Source of the DNA: Amanita rubescens
Lineage: Eukaryota; Basidiomycota; Agaricomycetes; Agaricales; Amanitaceae
DNA: 64,000 bases
Direction: 5' to 3'
Assembly (NCBI GenBank): GCA_015039365.1
Contig: WION01000125.1
Location: 1 to 64,000, forward strand
The notes beneath the pieces are model-generated. The model had not been told where the DNA came from and did not search any database. It worked only from the letters and a program-made list of their open reading frames with translations. The position numbers were made by a program, and so were the translations under genes. Positions 34,852 through 45,070 of this stretch are shown here, in pieces (position 1 is the first letter of the stretch; each line of letters opens with the position of its first letter).

Positions 34852-36912
34852 CAGCACCTGATAAGCCCATCAAAACCCTCTTATTAGACAGGGAGATCGT
34901 GATAGCCTCCTTTTTTAGTAAGAGGGCGAAAATGGGTTAATATGCTTGGGTGAATAAAAGTACCAAATAAAAGACTTGGAATTGTGTTTCCCACACCTAA
35001 AAATGAAACTTATTACCATTTCTGGAAGGTGGGGGATGTTTACACATGTTATGACATGGGAAAAGGGCATAATTGCCTTATTTGGTAAGATAGCCAGGGT
35101 CAAATTTCCTAAAAAGGAAAGTAAATTATAAATTCACCAGATGCCATATAAGGCAAAAAAGGTATGTCAGGGTCGAATTTCCTAAAAAGGAAATGATGAC
35201 GTAATCTCAGGGTCAATCAATTGTGTAGCCTTGGTCAGTGGCTTTCTAAATGTGGTTGTATGACATTGTTTGGTGTTGATTTCATTGAGATATCCACTGA
35301 TTGATTTAAGAAATTGCAATATGTATCTCCCTTAATACTGAATGTTTTTGTGGCACGCTTTTTGGAACATATTCCTTATATGTATATGCACCTATCCACT
35401 ATGTTAGAATGTAAAAAATGCGACTGGTTTCTGTCGGAATGCAACATGTCTTGCTCACTGGTCAACAGTGAGGAGCAAGAAATGACAATATCTCCATCAA
35501 TACTGGTTATTTGTGTGGCGCTTTTTTTGGTATGTCCCCATTAGGCATATAGGAAGGTAGTTGGCATGTTAGAATGCAAATTCTATGCACCAATCGTACC
35601 AAAATGAAATTGGTGTGCTCATTGTCTGCCATGATGAGCAGCCATATCTCCACCAAAACAAGATCTTTCTGTGGCACCTTTTTAGATCTTGATTTCCTAT
35701 GATAACAGAGTGTCATTCAGGGTGTCTGGAAGCACAGTTCCATGCTGATTAATGTGTAATCTTAAGTTTCATGATAAAAGTCTGAACATGATACGATACA
35801 GAAACAGTGGCTGACATGTCAGGAAGAATGGGACATTCCAACTCAATCTTTGCCTAAGGATCCTCTGTTGAGACCCTCCCAATGTTTATCTTTGTTATAT
35901 GTGATTGCAAATCAAAAGAAGTGCCACAGGGAGATCTTGTTTTGGTGGAGATATGGCTGCTCATCATGGCAGACAGTGAGCACACCAATTTCATTTCTGG
36001 CATGATTGGTACATACTATTTGTATTCTGACATGCCAAATACCTTCCTATATGATATATCCCTAATGGGGACATACCAAAAAAAGCGCCACACAAATAAC
36101 CAGTATTGATGGAGATATTGTCATTTCTTGCTCCTCACTGTTGACAACAGTGAGCAAGACATGTTGCATTCCGACAGAAACCAGTCGCATTTTTTACATT
36201 CTAACATAGTGGATAGGTGCATATACATATAAGGAATATGTTCCAAAAAACACACCACAAAAACATTCAGTATTAAGGGAGATATTGCAATTTCTTTCTG
36301 CTCATCATGACCAACAGTGAGCAGATACTGTATGTCCCAAAATGGCAAGTCCGAAGTGTGCTATTTCCATTTTTGGAAATGCGCCACTGGATCCTAAAGT
36401 GCACAGTACATTATCAATTTCCTTTTTTAGAAATTTGACCCTGAAAAACAATTGGTGAATATCTCAATGAAATCATCACCAAATATTGTCATACAACCAC
36501 ACTTAGAAAGCCACTGACCAAGGCTACACAATTGATTGACCCCTGAGATTATGTCATCATTTCCTTTTTAGGAAATTCGACCCTGACATACCTTTTTTTG
36601 CCTTATATGGCATCTGATGAATTTATAATTTACTTTCCTTTTTAGGAAATTTGACCCTGGCTATCTTACCAAATAAGGCAATTATGCCCTTTTCCCATGT
36701 CATAACATGTGTAAACATCCCCCACCTTCCAGAAATGGTAATAAGTTTCATTTTTAGGTGTGGGAAAGTGGACTTGGCACAATTCCAAGTCTTTTATTTG
36801 GTACTTTTATTCACCCAAGCATATTAAGCCATTTTCGCCCTCTTACTAAAAAAGGAGGCTATCATGATCTCCCTGTCTAATAAGAGGGTTTTGATGGGCT
36901 TATCAGGTGCTG
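34852..36912. mobile_element. 2.06-kb foldback element: two about 0.85-1-kb inverted arms
   Basis: The left tip (CAGCACCTGATAAGCCCATC at 34852) is the complement of the right tip ending at 36912. Inverted similarity continues nearly all the way in, past the paired words cagggtcgaatttcc (35169, 36571), ccttggtcagtggctttcta (35230, 36505) and gatcttgttttggtggagat (35650, 35930). Only a central segment of about 200 bp (35700-35905) is unpaired. There is no ORF longer than about 76 codons. Arms diverge by scattered substitutions and small indels. It is flanked by a tandem repeat on the left. Confidence 0.85.
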
Positions 36913-37094
36913 TCCATGGGTGGCCCGCCAACATGGGGCTACCTTCTGCCATGAGCCCATGGCTGGCTTAGAGCTGTGTGCAGGTGACCCAAAGTCTTTC
37001 TGTGACTTGCTCTTACTCATCCCCAACGACCCAAAGTCTTTCGGTTTAGAGTCCTGATCCCCTTTGCCCTGGGGTCTGGGCATGGTGGTGGATG
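36913..37094. other. Spacer between foldback element and element C
   Basis: GC-rich unique DNA with a 15-bp direct repeat (gacccaaagtctttc at 36989 and 37029). It ends with the target site GGATG (37090-37094). Confidence 0.5.
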
Positions 37095-37613
37095 TGTTAC
37101 AAACACAGTACGGACTCCTACATTATGATTACATGACACATCGGACATGCTTACTTTTTTGTATATGCCTATCCCTTGCCCAATCCCCATTATGTTCATC
37201 ACATACGGACTACCTCGTTCCCTTATCGATCCCCATTCCGTTTACCCTATGCCCAACTCCTTGTCCACACGTGTACCACTCCTTATACCTCCTGTTTTAC
37301 CTATACTTGCTATCGCCCTTGTTCTACTTACGATCCGGCTGTGTTTCAGAACATGTATATAAACCGATGTACTGTAACGTCGAACCTTAAGTTCGACTTA
37401 GTTTGTTCTTGTCAATATCACATCTCATCTCGCCTAAAGAACGTCGTACACACTCCGTTCATTATCGCTCTCAAGTATAAGACTTCTTCTAGTCGTCTTA
37501 TTACTTAGCTTATTCGTTCACCTACTGTTTGACTTGTCCGTTGGACTTAGTCTACTTTGTCAAGCACTCATAGCGTGGACGCATTGTAGGTGGAGATCGA
37601 CGTGATCATAACA
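37095..37613 (+). repeat. 5' LTR of element C
   Basis: 519 bp, TGTTAC...ATAACA. TATATAAA at 37356-37363. About 31 bp further, 37379-37397, is the palindrome GTCGAACcttaaGTTCGAC, the likely RNA start region. All eight differences from the 3' LTR are CpG versus TpG/CpA. Confidence 0.95.
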
Positions 37614-37615
37614 AT

Positions 37616-37628
37616 TAAGTCGAACTTA
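37616..37628 (+). promoter_or_regulatory. Self-priming primer-binding site of element C
   Basis: TAAGTCGAACTTA, two bases after the LTR, is the exact reverse complement of TAAGTTCGACTTA at 37388-37400 in the LTR, about 32 bp downstream of the TATA box. This is where a transcript 5' end is expected. There is no TGG tRNA-type site. The geometry matches the self-primed Tf1/sushi chromoviruses, where the mRNA 5' end folds back as primer. Confidence 0.75.
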
Positions 37629-38315
37629 TCAAAACGATACCCGAGTATTACCTCGTTGGTGAAACACAAGATAACTATTGAACTTCCGGAGAACCGGCCC
37701 GTAGGTTACCGGTCAGCCTGCAACAATTTCGGATCAACAGAGGACACTGCCTAACCATGCTACAAGAGGAACAAAAGGACATTATTATCTAGATCACATC
37801 GCTATCTACAACGACCCTAAGGACCACCTTTGGAAATATTCGAAAGACCACAGTCTTGTACCCAGATCAGAGTTTTGGATACCACAAAGAGCCAACAGAC
37901 CACCCAACAACGCATTCTATCATCGATTCAACGACAAATACTATCTCCTAGGATTTGAAGTTGAATTCGACGAAAATACCAAATGTTGGGGAGGATATAA
38001 CCCAGGCCCTGAATCAGAACTTACATACGAATTCGTACCAGATGATTTCTTCAAAGGACCCAAGTGGATAGAAGGAAACCCAGATAATTTACCCAAAAGC
38101 CTACAGCACAGAAGCGCAGTCTCTACACCAAAAGCAGCAGTCAAAACTACACCGAAAGGTAAAACTTTTGGAGTAAAAGAAGAAAGCGAATCAGGAACCG
38201 AATCAAGTGACGAAAACCCCGATCAGCAATTTGAAAGTTCCAGTGACCTTTCCGAGTCGGAAGACAAAACTGTTCCAGACTTACTTAGCCCAATCGATTT
38301 CAACCCGTTTGAAAC

Positions 38316-39100
38316 TAGTGTTCTAAAGTCCGGTTGTGCAACCGGAAAAAGACCGGGACCGGACCGGACCAAATTCGGTTGCAACCGAACTTCAGTTGCC
38401 GGTTTTGGCAATTCCGAGATGCAATCGGTTTCGGTCCGGGTTTTTTGGCCAGAAGTGAAAGACCGGTTGGCAACCGGTTGCAACCGGTCTTTTACAGAAA
38501 CCGTTGGGAGGTGCGGAGGGGTGGATTGGCCAGTGGGGACTCGGATGATGCTGCTAAAATTAGAAATTATTCTAATTTTAGCAGTGTCATCCAACTGCCC
38601 TTTCATGCATCCACCTATATAACCCTTCGTACACAACTATTGTGAGGGTTGGAGGGTGGATTCGCCAATGGGGACTTGGATAACATTGCTAAAATTAGAA
38701 ATTTCCTTGAACAAATTGCTGAGACATATCAATGACATCACTTTAGTCTAATTTTAGCAACGACATCCAACTGCCCATTTTTGCATCCACCCATTCAACC
38801 ACTTGTATTAATGTAGTAAATGTCAAATCTTGAAAAATTACATATCCAATGTCCATAACATAGCTTATCTGGTGGTCTAGGATGTTATCTATGTATATTT
38901 CAAATTTTCAGTATTACATAAGCGGTTTTGGGCAAAAACCGGTTGCAACCGGTTGCAAAACCAGCCTGCCTTACTGCAGGACCGGTTTTCACCGGTTTCG
39001 GTCCAGTTGCACCAAAATCCGAAATTTCAAAAACCGGTTGCAGTCCGGTTGCACCAAAAATAGCGCAAAAAACCGGACTGAACCGGACTTTCGAACACTA
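38316..39100. mobile_element. 785-bp non-autonomous hAT transposon in gag of element C
   Basis: Terminal inverted repeats TAGTGTTCTAAAGTCCGGTT (left) and the complement of TAGTGTTCGAAAGTCCGGTT (right) differ at one base. They are flanked by a perfect 8-bp duplication TTTGAAAC (38308-38315, 39101-39108), the hAT hallmark. Subterminal zones are dense in CCGGTTGCAACCGG-like palindromes. The AT-rich centre carries a repeated ctaattttagca...catccaactgccc motif (about 38573 and 38752). There is no transposase. Confidence 0.9.
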
Positions 39101-40233
39101 TTTGAAACAGAACAGGAGAAACCGAATTCCCCAGGACTTCAGTACATCGAAGTTGATCCTAAACCCGATCTTAGTCCAGGACCACCAGTACCACAGAAAC
39201 CGCCTACACCACCTCCAGAACCGCCAACAGTTACAATGACGACGCCAGCAACGCAACCGATTCCTAGTCTCTTAGGAGAAATCCCTACCTTCACAGGAAA
39301 GCGATCTCAAGCACAGGATTTCATAGATCGAATGGAGCTATTCCTAGATCTTAATCCAGGACGCATCAACACAGATAGACTTAAAATCAGACTGACGTTA
39401 TCTATGATAACCAACAAAGCTGAAAACTGGAGATGCAATCAAAATGATGACCTTAATGATGAAGCAAAGACGGAAATAACATGGAACGACTGGACAGGAT
39501 TCAAAACCAGATTCCTCAACAATTGGCAAGAAATAGATTCACCCGGAAACGCGTACACAGAATTAGTACAGCTGCAAAAGCACAAAGACAAGAAAGGAAA
39601 ACGAATCTCAATCCCAAAATACGTTGGTTTATTCAAAGAACTCATAAAGAAAGCTGGAATCACAGGCAGTGCTGCTACCCATATGTTCGGACAAGGACTC
39701 GACGCCAACACATACAGAGCAGTCGTAATGAGAGACCCCAAAACCTTGGACGAATGGTATGAAGGAGCACTCAGAGCATATAATGCCGAAACACGTATCG
39801 GCATTCTAGCGACCAACAGAGGAGGGATATCTTCGCACAAACCCCCTGGAAACGAATGGGATATGGATCTCGATGCAATAATTCTTGGCGCGTTATCAAA
39901 GGATGAACGAACCCGACATATCCGTGATGGACTTTGTTTCATATGTCATAAACCGGACCACATGTCAGGACAATGCCCCATGAGGAAGGATGAAGGATCT
40001 TACAAAGGAAAGAAGAAGTTTAATGGAAAGAAAGGAAAGAAATTCGCACACGGTCGTCATATTCTAGCAACCGAAAGGGATGACGATGGCAGTAACTATG
40101 AAGACGTCGAAGAGTCTAGCCAGCAAGAGCAAGAAGAAGAAGAAGACACTAGCGACAGAACAATACGCGCTATGTTAAAGAAACTCTCTCCAGATCAACG
40201 TATCAACCTCCTTATCAACGCGGATAAACCGGA

Positions 40234-40240
40234 TTTTTGA
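40234..40240 (+). other. Putative -1 frameshift site between gag and pol
   Basis: Gag ends gat-ttt-tga. The pol frame is open from 40237 in the -1 frame, so a P-site slip of the Phe codon on the five-U run (TTTTTGA) would fuse the two products. The same bases occur in element B. No downstream pseudoknot was assessed. Confidence 0.5.
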
Positions 40241-42600
40241 CAGTGGGACACATGTCAGTGGATGCCTGTCCCATAACTTCGGATTCAACTCCAAAGGACG
40301 ATCTTTCGATATCACCTGTAATAGTACGTTCTATTTCAAGCAATCGATTATCTATTCCTCTCGAAGTTGAAACCGAAGACAACACTGAATCAATGACTGC
40401 ACTGGTTGACAGTGGTGCAGAAGGTTTATTTATCAATTCATCAATCGCGCACAAATGGAGAAAGAAGAAACTCGCAAAACCAATCCGAGTCAAGAACGTT
40501 GACGGCACATACAATACGAATGGAGAAATTTCTGACAAGTGTTTGATCACCATCAATATCAATGGAAAGAAGATGACCGAATGGTTCTTGGTCACTTCGC
40601 TTGGCGATCAAAACTTGATACTGGGGCTCGAGAAGCATGACCCAATAATAAGCTGGAGGAATAGAACTCTGGAGTTCTGTAACTCCAAAGAAGACGAATG
40701 GAAGGCATCAATACGGAGCATCTTGCATCGCCTCAATGAAGAAGCAATGCCTAAATGGGAAGAAAACGTCATAATTCGGTATTTGTTGTCACACAAAGGA
40801 CCAGAAGAGAAGAGTCTAAGTTGGAAACCACCATTTGAAGACATAGGAAGATGGACTGAAGAAGATTATGATGAGATCACGATTAATCGCTACTCACCAG
40901 CTCAACAAATGGAACATAAGTACAACACCGATCAGAAGGAAGTTGCGCTACCTCCTGAGTATCTCAAATGGAAAGAGATATTTGAAAAACAAGCATCAGA
41001 ACGATTCCCAGACCGCAGATCATGGGATCACGCAATTGAACTTCGCGAAGATTTTATACCAAAGAAAGGGAAGATCTACCCAATATCACCATTACAACAA
41101 AATACGCTTGACGAATGGATCAAAGAACAACTAGCTAAAGGATATATACGACCATCCAAATCTCCACAGGCAGCGCCATTCTTTTATGTCGAAAAGAAGG
41201 ATAGCAAAACACTCAGACCCTGCCAAGACTACCGATACTTGAACGAACACACGAAACCGAACTCTTACCCCTTACCACTCATATCCGATCTGATGCTACA
41301 ACTTAAAGGATCACAATACTTTACGAAACTGGACATCAGATGGGGATACAACAATGTTCGTATCAAAGAAGGAGACGAATGGAAAGCCGCATTTATCACA
41401 AATAAAGGACTATTCAAACCAACGGTTATGTTCTTCGGATTATGCAATTCACCCGCAACATTTCAAGCTATGATGGACGATTATTTTAGGGACTTCATGA
41501 ATGAAGGATGGATCGCCATCGACATGGACGACATCTTGATACACGCACGCAATAAAGAAGAACTCGAGAAAAGAACAAGACTAGTACTAGCAAAATTGAA
41601 AGAACACGATCTTTACCTGAAACTTGAAAAATGCAAATTTGCCGCCGAAGAAGTTGACTTCTTAGGCATGATAATCACAAAAGATACAATAAAAATGGAC
41701 CCAATAAAACTCGCTGGAATCAGAGACTGGCCCCCTCCGACAACAGTTAAACAAGTACGCTTGTTTCTTGGATTTGGAAATTACTACAGACGTTTCATAT
41801 CCGGATTTGCGCACCTCACACGACCCCTTCATGACCTAACGAAGAAAAACAAGATATGGGAATGGACACTAGAATGCCGAGTCGCCTTCGACTCACTAAA
41901 AGAAAGCTTTGTAACAGCACCAGTACTAAAGATGCCTGATGTCAATCAACCCTTCATACTCGAAATGGACGCATCTAAATGGGCTGTTGGAGCCGCCTTA
42001 ATGCAAAAAGACGAAAACGGAGACTTACACCCCTGTGGATATCTCTCACACGCACTTACGCCTACTGAACGAAACTGGCAAATCTACGACCGAGAACTCT
42101 TTGCCATAATTTACGCCCTTGACAAATGGAAATACCTACTGCTTGGAGCAGAACACACACTCACTATACACTGCGACCACAAGAACTTAACCTATTACCG
42201 TGCACCACAACGTCTTACAGCACGACAAGCAAGATGGTGGAATAATCTTTCAAGATATAATTACCAACTAATTCATGTACCTGGAGCAAAATTAACTCAA
42301 GCGGATGCCTTATCCCGCCGACCTGATCACACTAATGGAGAAGAAGATGACGAAACAGTCACGATGCTCCCTGACTCACTATTCATTCAAGTCATTGCCG
42401 AAGATCTCCAAGATCAAGTAAAGAACGCAACTCAAACCAATGAGTTCGCCAAAACAATTAGAAGATGCTTAAAGGAGAAAGGAACAGCGCCCCTCCACAC
42501 AGCAATCACCGATTGGACCGAAGACGACGGAATTATCCTATTCAAGAACAAAGCATACGTTCCAATGGACTCCGATCTTCGCCAATCTACGTATTATTAA
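40237..42600 (+). CDS. pol: Pol of element C: protease, RT, RNase H (integrase truncated)
   Basis: The 787-codon frame begins by -1 shift at 40237 or at the ATG at 40252. Protease: LVDSGAEGLFINSS near residue 55. RT: PYFVEKKD-like and CQDYRYLN stretches near 330, [14 protein letters not shown] near 408, and the catalytic motif reads DMDDILIHA instead of Y-M-D-D near 432, as if the aromatic residue were lost. RNase H: FILEMDASKWAVGAAL near 575, then the DREL and DHKNLTYY motifs and DALSRRPD near 695. It ends at the first part of integrase (FKNKAYVPMDSDLRQ). About 590 bp that in copy B encode the zinc and catalytic core are missing downstream, with a short GCAC microhomology at the joint. Confidence 0.9.
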   Translation: MTVGHMSVDACPITSDSTPKDDLSISPVIVRSISSNRLSIPLEVETEDNTESMTALVDSGAEGLFINSSIAHKWRKKKLAKPIRVKNVDGTYNTNGEISDKCLITININGKKMTEWFLVTSLGDQNLILGLEKHDPIISWRNRTLEFCNSKEDEWKASIRSILHRLNEEAMPKWEENVIIRYLLSHKGPEEKSLSWKPPFEDIGRWTEEDYDEITINRYSPAQQMEHKYNTDQKEVALPPEYLKWKEIFEKQASERFPDRRSWDHAIELREDFIPKKGKIYPISPLQQNTLDEWIKEQLAKGYIRPSKSPQAAPFFYVEKKDSKTLRPCQDYRYLNEHTKPNSYPLPLISDLMLQLKGSQYFTKLDIRWGYNNVRIKEGDEWKAAFITNKGLFKPTVMFFGLCNSPATFQAMMDDYFRDFMNEGWIAIDMDDILIHARNKEELEKRTRLVLAKLKEHDLYLKLEKCKFAAEEVDFLGMIITKDTIKMDPIKLAGIRDWPPPTTVKQVRLFLGFGNYYRRFISGFAHLTRPLHDLTKKNKIWEWTLECRVAFDSLKESFVTAPVLKMPDVNQPFILEMDASKWAVGAALMQKDENGDLHPCGYLSHALTPTERNWQIYDRELFAIIYALDKWKYLLLGAEHTLTIHCDHKNLTYYRAPQRLTARQARWWNNLSRYNYQLIHVPGAKLTQADALSRRPDHTNGEEDDETVTMLPDSLFIQVIAEDLQDQVKNATQTNEFAKTIRRCLKEKGTAPLHTAITDWTEDDGIILFKNKAYVPMDSDLRQSTYY

Positions 42601-43268
42601 AGAATACCATGAAGCACTCAATTCGCTCATAATTCTAGAACGCATGAAGAACTGAAACAATCACCGTTTTATCTCATGTATGGATCAAACCCTGTGGCGT
42701 TACCCCAGGTTACAGAACAATCAGCTACCCCTGTAGCAGATGAACGCATCAGACTCCTGATCAAAGCAAGAGAAGAAGCTCTGGCAGCACACGACCTTGC
42801 ACGCCTCAAAATGGCACAACGAACGATGAAACACTCTAAACCATTCAAAGAAGGAGAAAAGGTTTGGCTAGATTCAAGGAACCTACGCATTCCTTATCAA
42901 TCACGTAAACTCGCACCTAAACGAGAAGGACCCTTCAAGATAAAGAAAGTCTTAGGACCTGTCACCTATCAACTAGACTTACCGAAACAATGGAAGATAC
43001 ACAGCGTTTTCCACGCATGTCTACTATCACCATTCAAAGAAACAGAATTCCACGGACCAAATGACACACGTCCACCGCCCGATCTGATAGAAGGATCAGA
43101 AGAATACGAAATAGAAGCTATTCTCGCACACTGAAAGATCGGACGTCAAACACAGTTTCTCGTCAAATGGAAAGGCTATGATACAAGCGAAAACACTTGG
43201 GAACCCCAAAGGAACTTGTCAAACGCTGAGGATATTCTTGACGAATATAAGAAACGCAGGAGACTCTG
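42601..43268 (+). pseudogene. pol: Integrase C-terminus and chromodomain of element C
   Basis: After the deletion joint (about 42611-42620) the reading frame 42676-43134 encodes the integrase C-terminal region (REGPFKIKKVLGP, WKIHSVFHACLLSPF). A TGA at 43132-43134, where copy B has CGA, interrupts it just before the chromodomain ([17 protein letters not shown]), which is otherwise intact to about 43268. Confidence 0.85.
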
Positions 43269-43308
43269 AACGAGCAAAGATTACACCTACAACATCCAGA
43301 AATTACCT

Positions 43309-44292
43309 ATGAATCATGGAATCAACGAGAACCTCACCCACGATCTCGCCCACAACAACAAGAGCACCATCACCGGAACCACTGATATACTCAGTCTTTA
43401 CCCAGACAACGACAACGACACCACCACCGCCGCCGAACCATCCGATCCACCCAATAATCCGAATGCTAACGGAAGGACAACGATCACCGAACCTAATAGG
43501 CCACGCCTCGTTCCTTATCACAGCGCTTCAGATTCTGACAAAGAGAATCGATCTGATGATTCACCCAGAACAAGCCGAACTACGAGTCTTCATGATACCA
43601 CAGAAGATCAAAATAACAGAGGACATAATGAAGATACAAGGAGAACTAGGAAAATACTTGATAATATGCGAAAAGTATTTCATAACCCCGACTCCTTTGC
43701 CGATTTCGACAAAGAACCAACTGGCAATCTTCGCAACAGAGGCGATGATAACGATCAAACTAGCCCTAGCAGTCGCCGAATCATGGCAGACATCACTCCC
43801 TCTGAACCTCAGACGATCTTTACGACATTCGCAGACCACAACAGCTCAGCTCTCATGCGAAAGACTATTGACGACGTTAAACGACTTTCCAGCCTGCCAA
43901 TCAATTCTCAGGAACTGGAACGACTTACCAGACTCTGGCGCATTCTTTCAGACGCAAGACTCGCCAAGGCAATCATCGTCAACGCTCGAGAACGATACAA
44001 CTACCACTGCGCAGATCTTATAGAAATCTGGACCAACCTAGATCGTATGGAATGGTACACCAAACTCTCTCATGGATGCACCATTCACCAATTTGGAATC
44101 GATCTCTTATGTCGAATCCTAACTGCTGACGTAGAACGCTTCTACGAACAAGCCATCTTAGACATCAGGAATGAAATACACCCTCCATTCATTCTTAATG
44201 ACAACCCCAACGATCTCGTCGCCATCCATCATAACTTTGACCCTCATAGGATCGCACCAGACGCACAGCATATCTTGGAGCTTACAAACTGA
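43309..44292 (+). CDS. ORF3 of element C (env position, unknown function)
   Basis: 327 codons, downstream of the chromodomain in the place where some retroelements carry env. The second half (RLWRILSDARLAKAIIVNARERYNY..., residues about 185-325) is well conserved with copy B and looks helical. In the first half a different frame (43316-44023) is the better-conserved one (NQLAIFATEAMIT; AESWQTSLPLN), so the true product probably changes frame near 43810. There is no signal peptide or membrane segment, so it is not an envelope protein. The TGA at 44290-44292 is followed by open, conserved sequence in the same frame. Confidence 0.55.
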   Translation: MNHGINENLTHDLAHNNKSTITGTTDILSLYPDNDNDTTTAAEPSDPPNNPNANGRTTITEPNRPRLVPYHSASDSDKENRSDDSPRTSRTTSLHDTTEDQNNRGHNEDTRRTRKILDNMRKVFHNPDSFADFDKEPTGNLRNRGDDNDQTSPSSRRIMADITPSEPQTIFTTFADHNSSALMRKTIDDVKRLSSLPINSQELERLTRLWRILSDARLAKAIIVNARERYNYHCADLIEIWTNLDRMEWYTKLSHGCTIHQFGIDLLCRILTADVERFYEQAILDIRNEIHPPFILNDNPNDLVAIHHNFDPHRIAPDAQHILELTN

Positions 44293-44940
44293 ACCGAAAT
44301 CGGAGCAATCGCCTTAACTGATCTAGCAGATCGAATCAAGGAGATCGCCAAATCTTCTAGACGAACCACCGCATGGACAGAAGATCTGTTTACCAAAGGA
44401 GCTAAACCGCAGCAACTCTCTCACAACGCCTATGAAGAAGTTGCCCACATCATGATGGAATTAGATCTCCATCAGAATCTTATACCTTCCACGCCCATCG
44501 CTCAGACCGCTGAAAGATTTAAGAACCTCGGACGCTCGCTCATTCCCCAACACAACCTTTATCGATTATGGAAGGGAACGCAGAACAGACCCAACAGGCC
44601 CCCATCATCTCCAACGCCACATCGGCATCTACCCCCACCGCCTTTAGCATCGGCGCCTTTGACGGTCGAGAACGTCTCGCCCGCATTCACCAGGAAATCT
44701 CGGATTTCCTCCACTACCAGTCCCACGTCCAGCTTTTCGCCGCCACATCCTTACCGTCAACGGTCCCTCGCCCCAATGACGAATCCAAGGAGCGCATCAT
44801 CAAGCTCCTCAAAGAGAACCGACGTCTCAAGGTTCTCCACAAACTCCTCAACTCGCTTGAGGCCAACAACAAAGAACTCGTCCAAACGTACACAGACACA
44901 CCCACCGACTGGAACGCAGGAGGATGGAACCAAGACGAAT
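44293..44940 (+). CDS. ORF4 region of element C: coiled-coil protein
   Basis: Two overlapping conserved pieces. In the ORF3 frame after its TGA, ALTDLADRIKEIAKSS ... LYRLWKGTQ (44305-44580) continues without a stop. In another frame the 124-codon ORF 44568-44942 starts at an ATG inside the WKGT codons and encodes a helical protein (ERLARIHQEISDFLHYQSH; SKERIIKLLKENRRL; DTPTDWNAGGWNQDE). Copy B keeps the same frame with two stops. Function unknown. Confidence 0.5.
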
Positions 44941-45054
44941 AACTTCGCCGACTTCGTCGACAACTCAGGTGGCTATCATCCTTACGACGATGAAGACGCC
45001 CGCCACAACCTCGATACCTAGAGGACACCCGCATATTGTTGTTGCGGTCAACAA

Positions 45055-45070
45055 CGTAGAGGAGAGCTAG
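45055..45070 (+). promoter_or_regulatory. Polypurine tract of element C
   Basis: GTAGAGGAGAGCTAG abuts the 3' LTR. The same bases precede the LTR at 6 (partly) and at 34586. Confidence 0.6.

Larger units (their letters stand above)
37765..40240 (+). pseudogene. gag: Gag of element C, interrupted by a hAT MITE
   Basis: The gag frame reads YYLDHIAIYNDPKDHLW (37782) through a Ser/Glu-rich stretch to NPFE at 38313, where the MITE enters. It resumes at 39108 with TEQEK, a proline-rich linker and a gag core (FTGKRSQAQDFIDRMELFL ... FKTRFLNNWQEIDSPGNAY near 39290-39555). A CCHC knuckle follows (CFICHKPDHMSGQC, 39937-39980), then a Lys-rich nucleic-acid-binding tail ending DF-stop at 40240. Without the insertion the frame would be continuous there. 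No ATG is seen at its 5' end: a stop lies upstream near 37705, and the short upstream frame that starts with ATG in copy B starts with ACG here. Confidence 0.85.

Noticed and set aside
34650..37094. The foldback element as the missing middle of the 3' LTR of element B
   Set aside because: The rest of that LTR does not reappear on the far side; the LTR at 37095 starts afresh with its own target duplication.
38882..39107. Start of the 452-codon gag ORF of element C at 38882
   Set aside because: These codons come from the inserted hAT MITE. Real gag resumes at 39108 in the same frame by chance.
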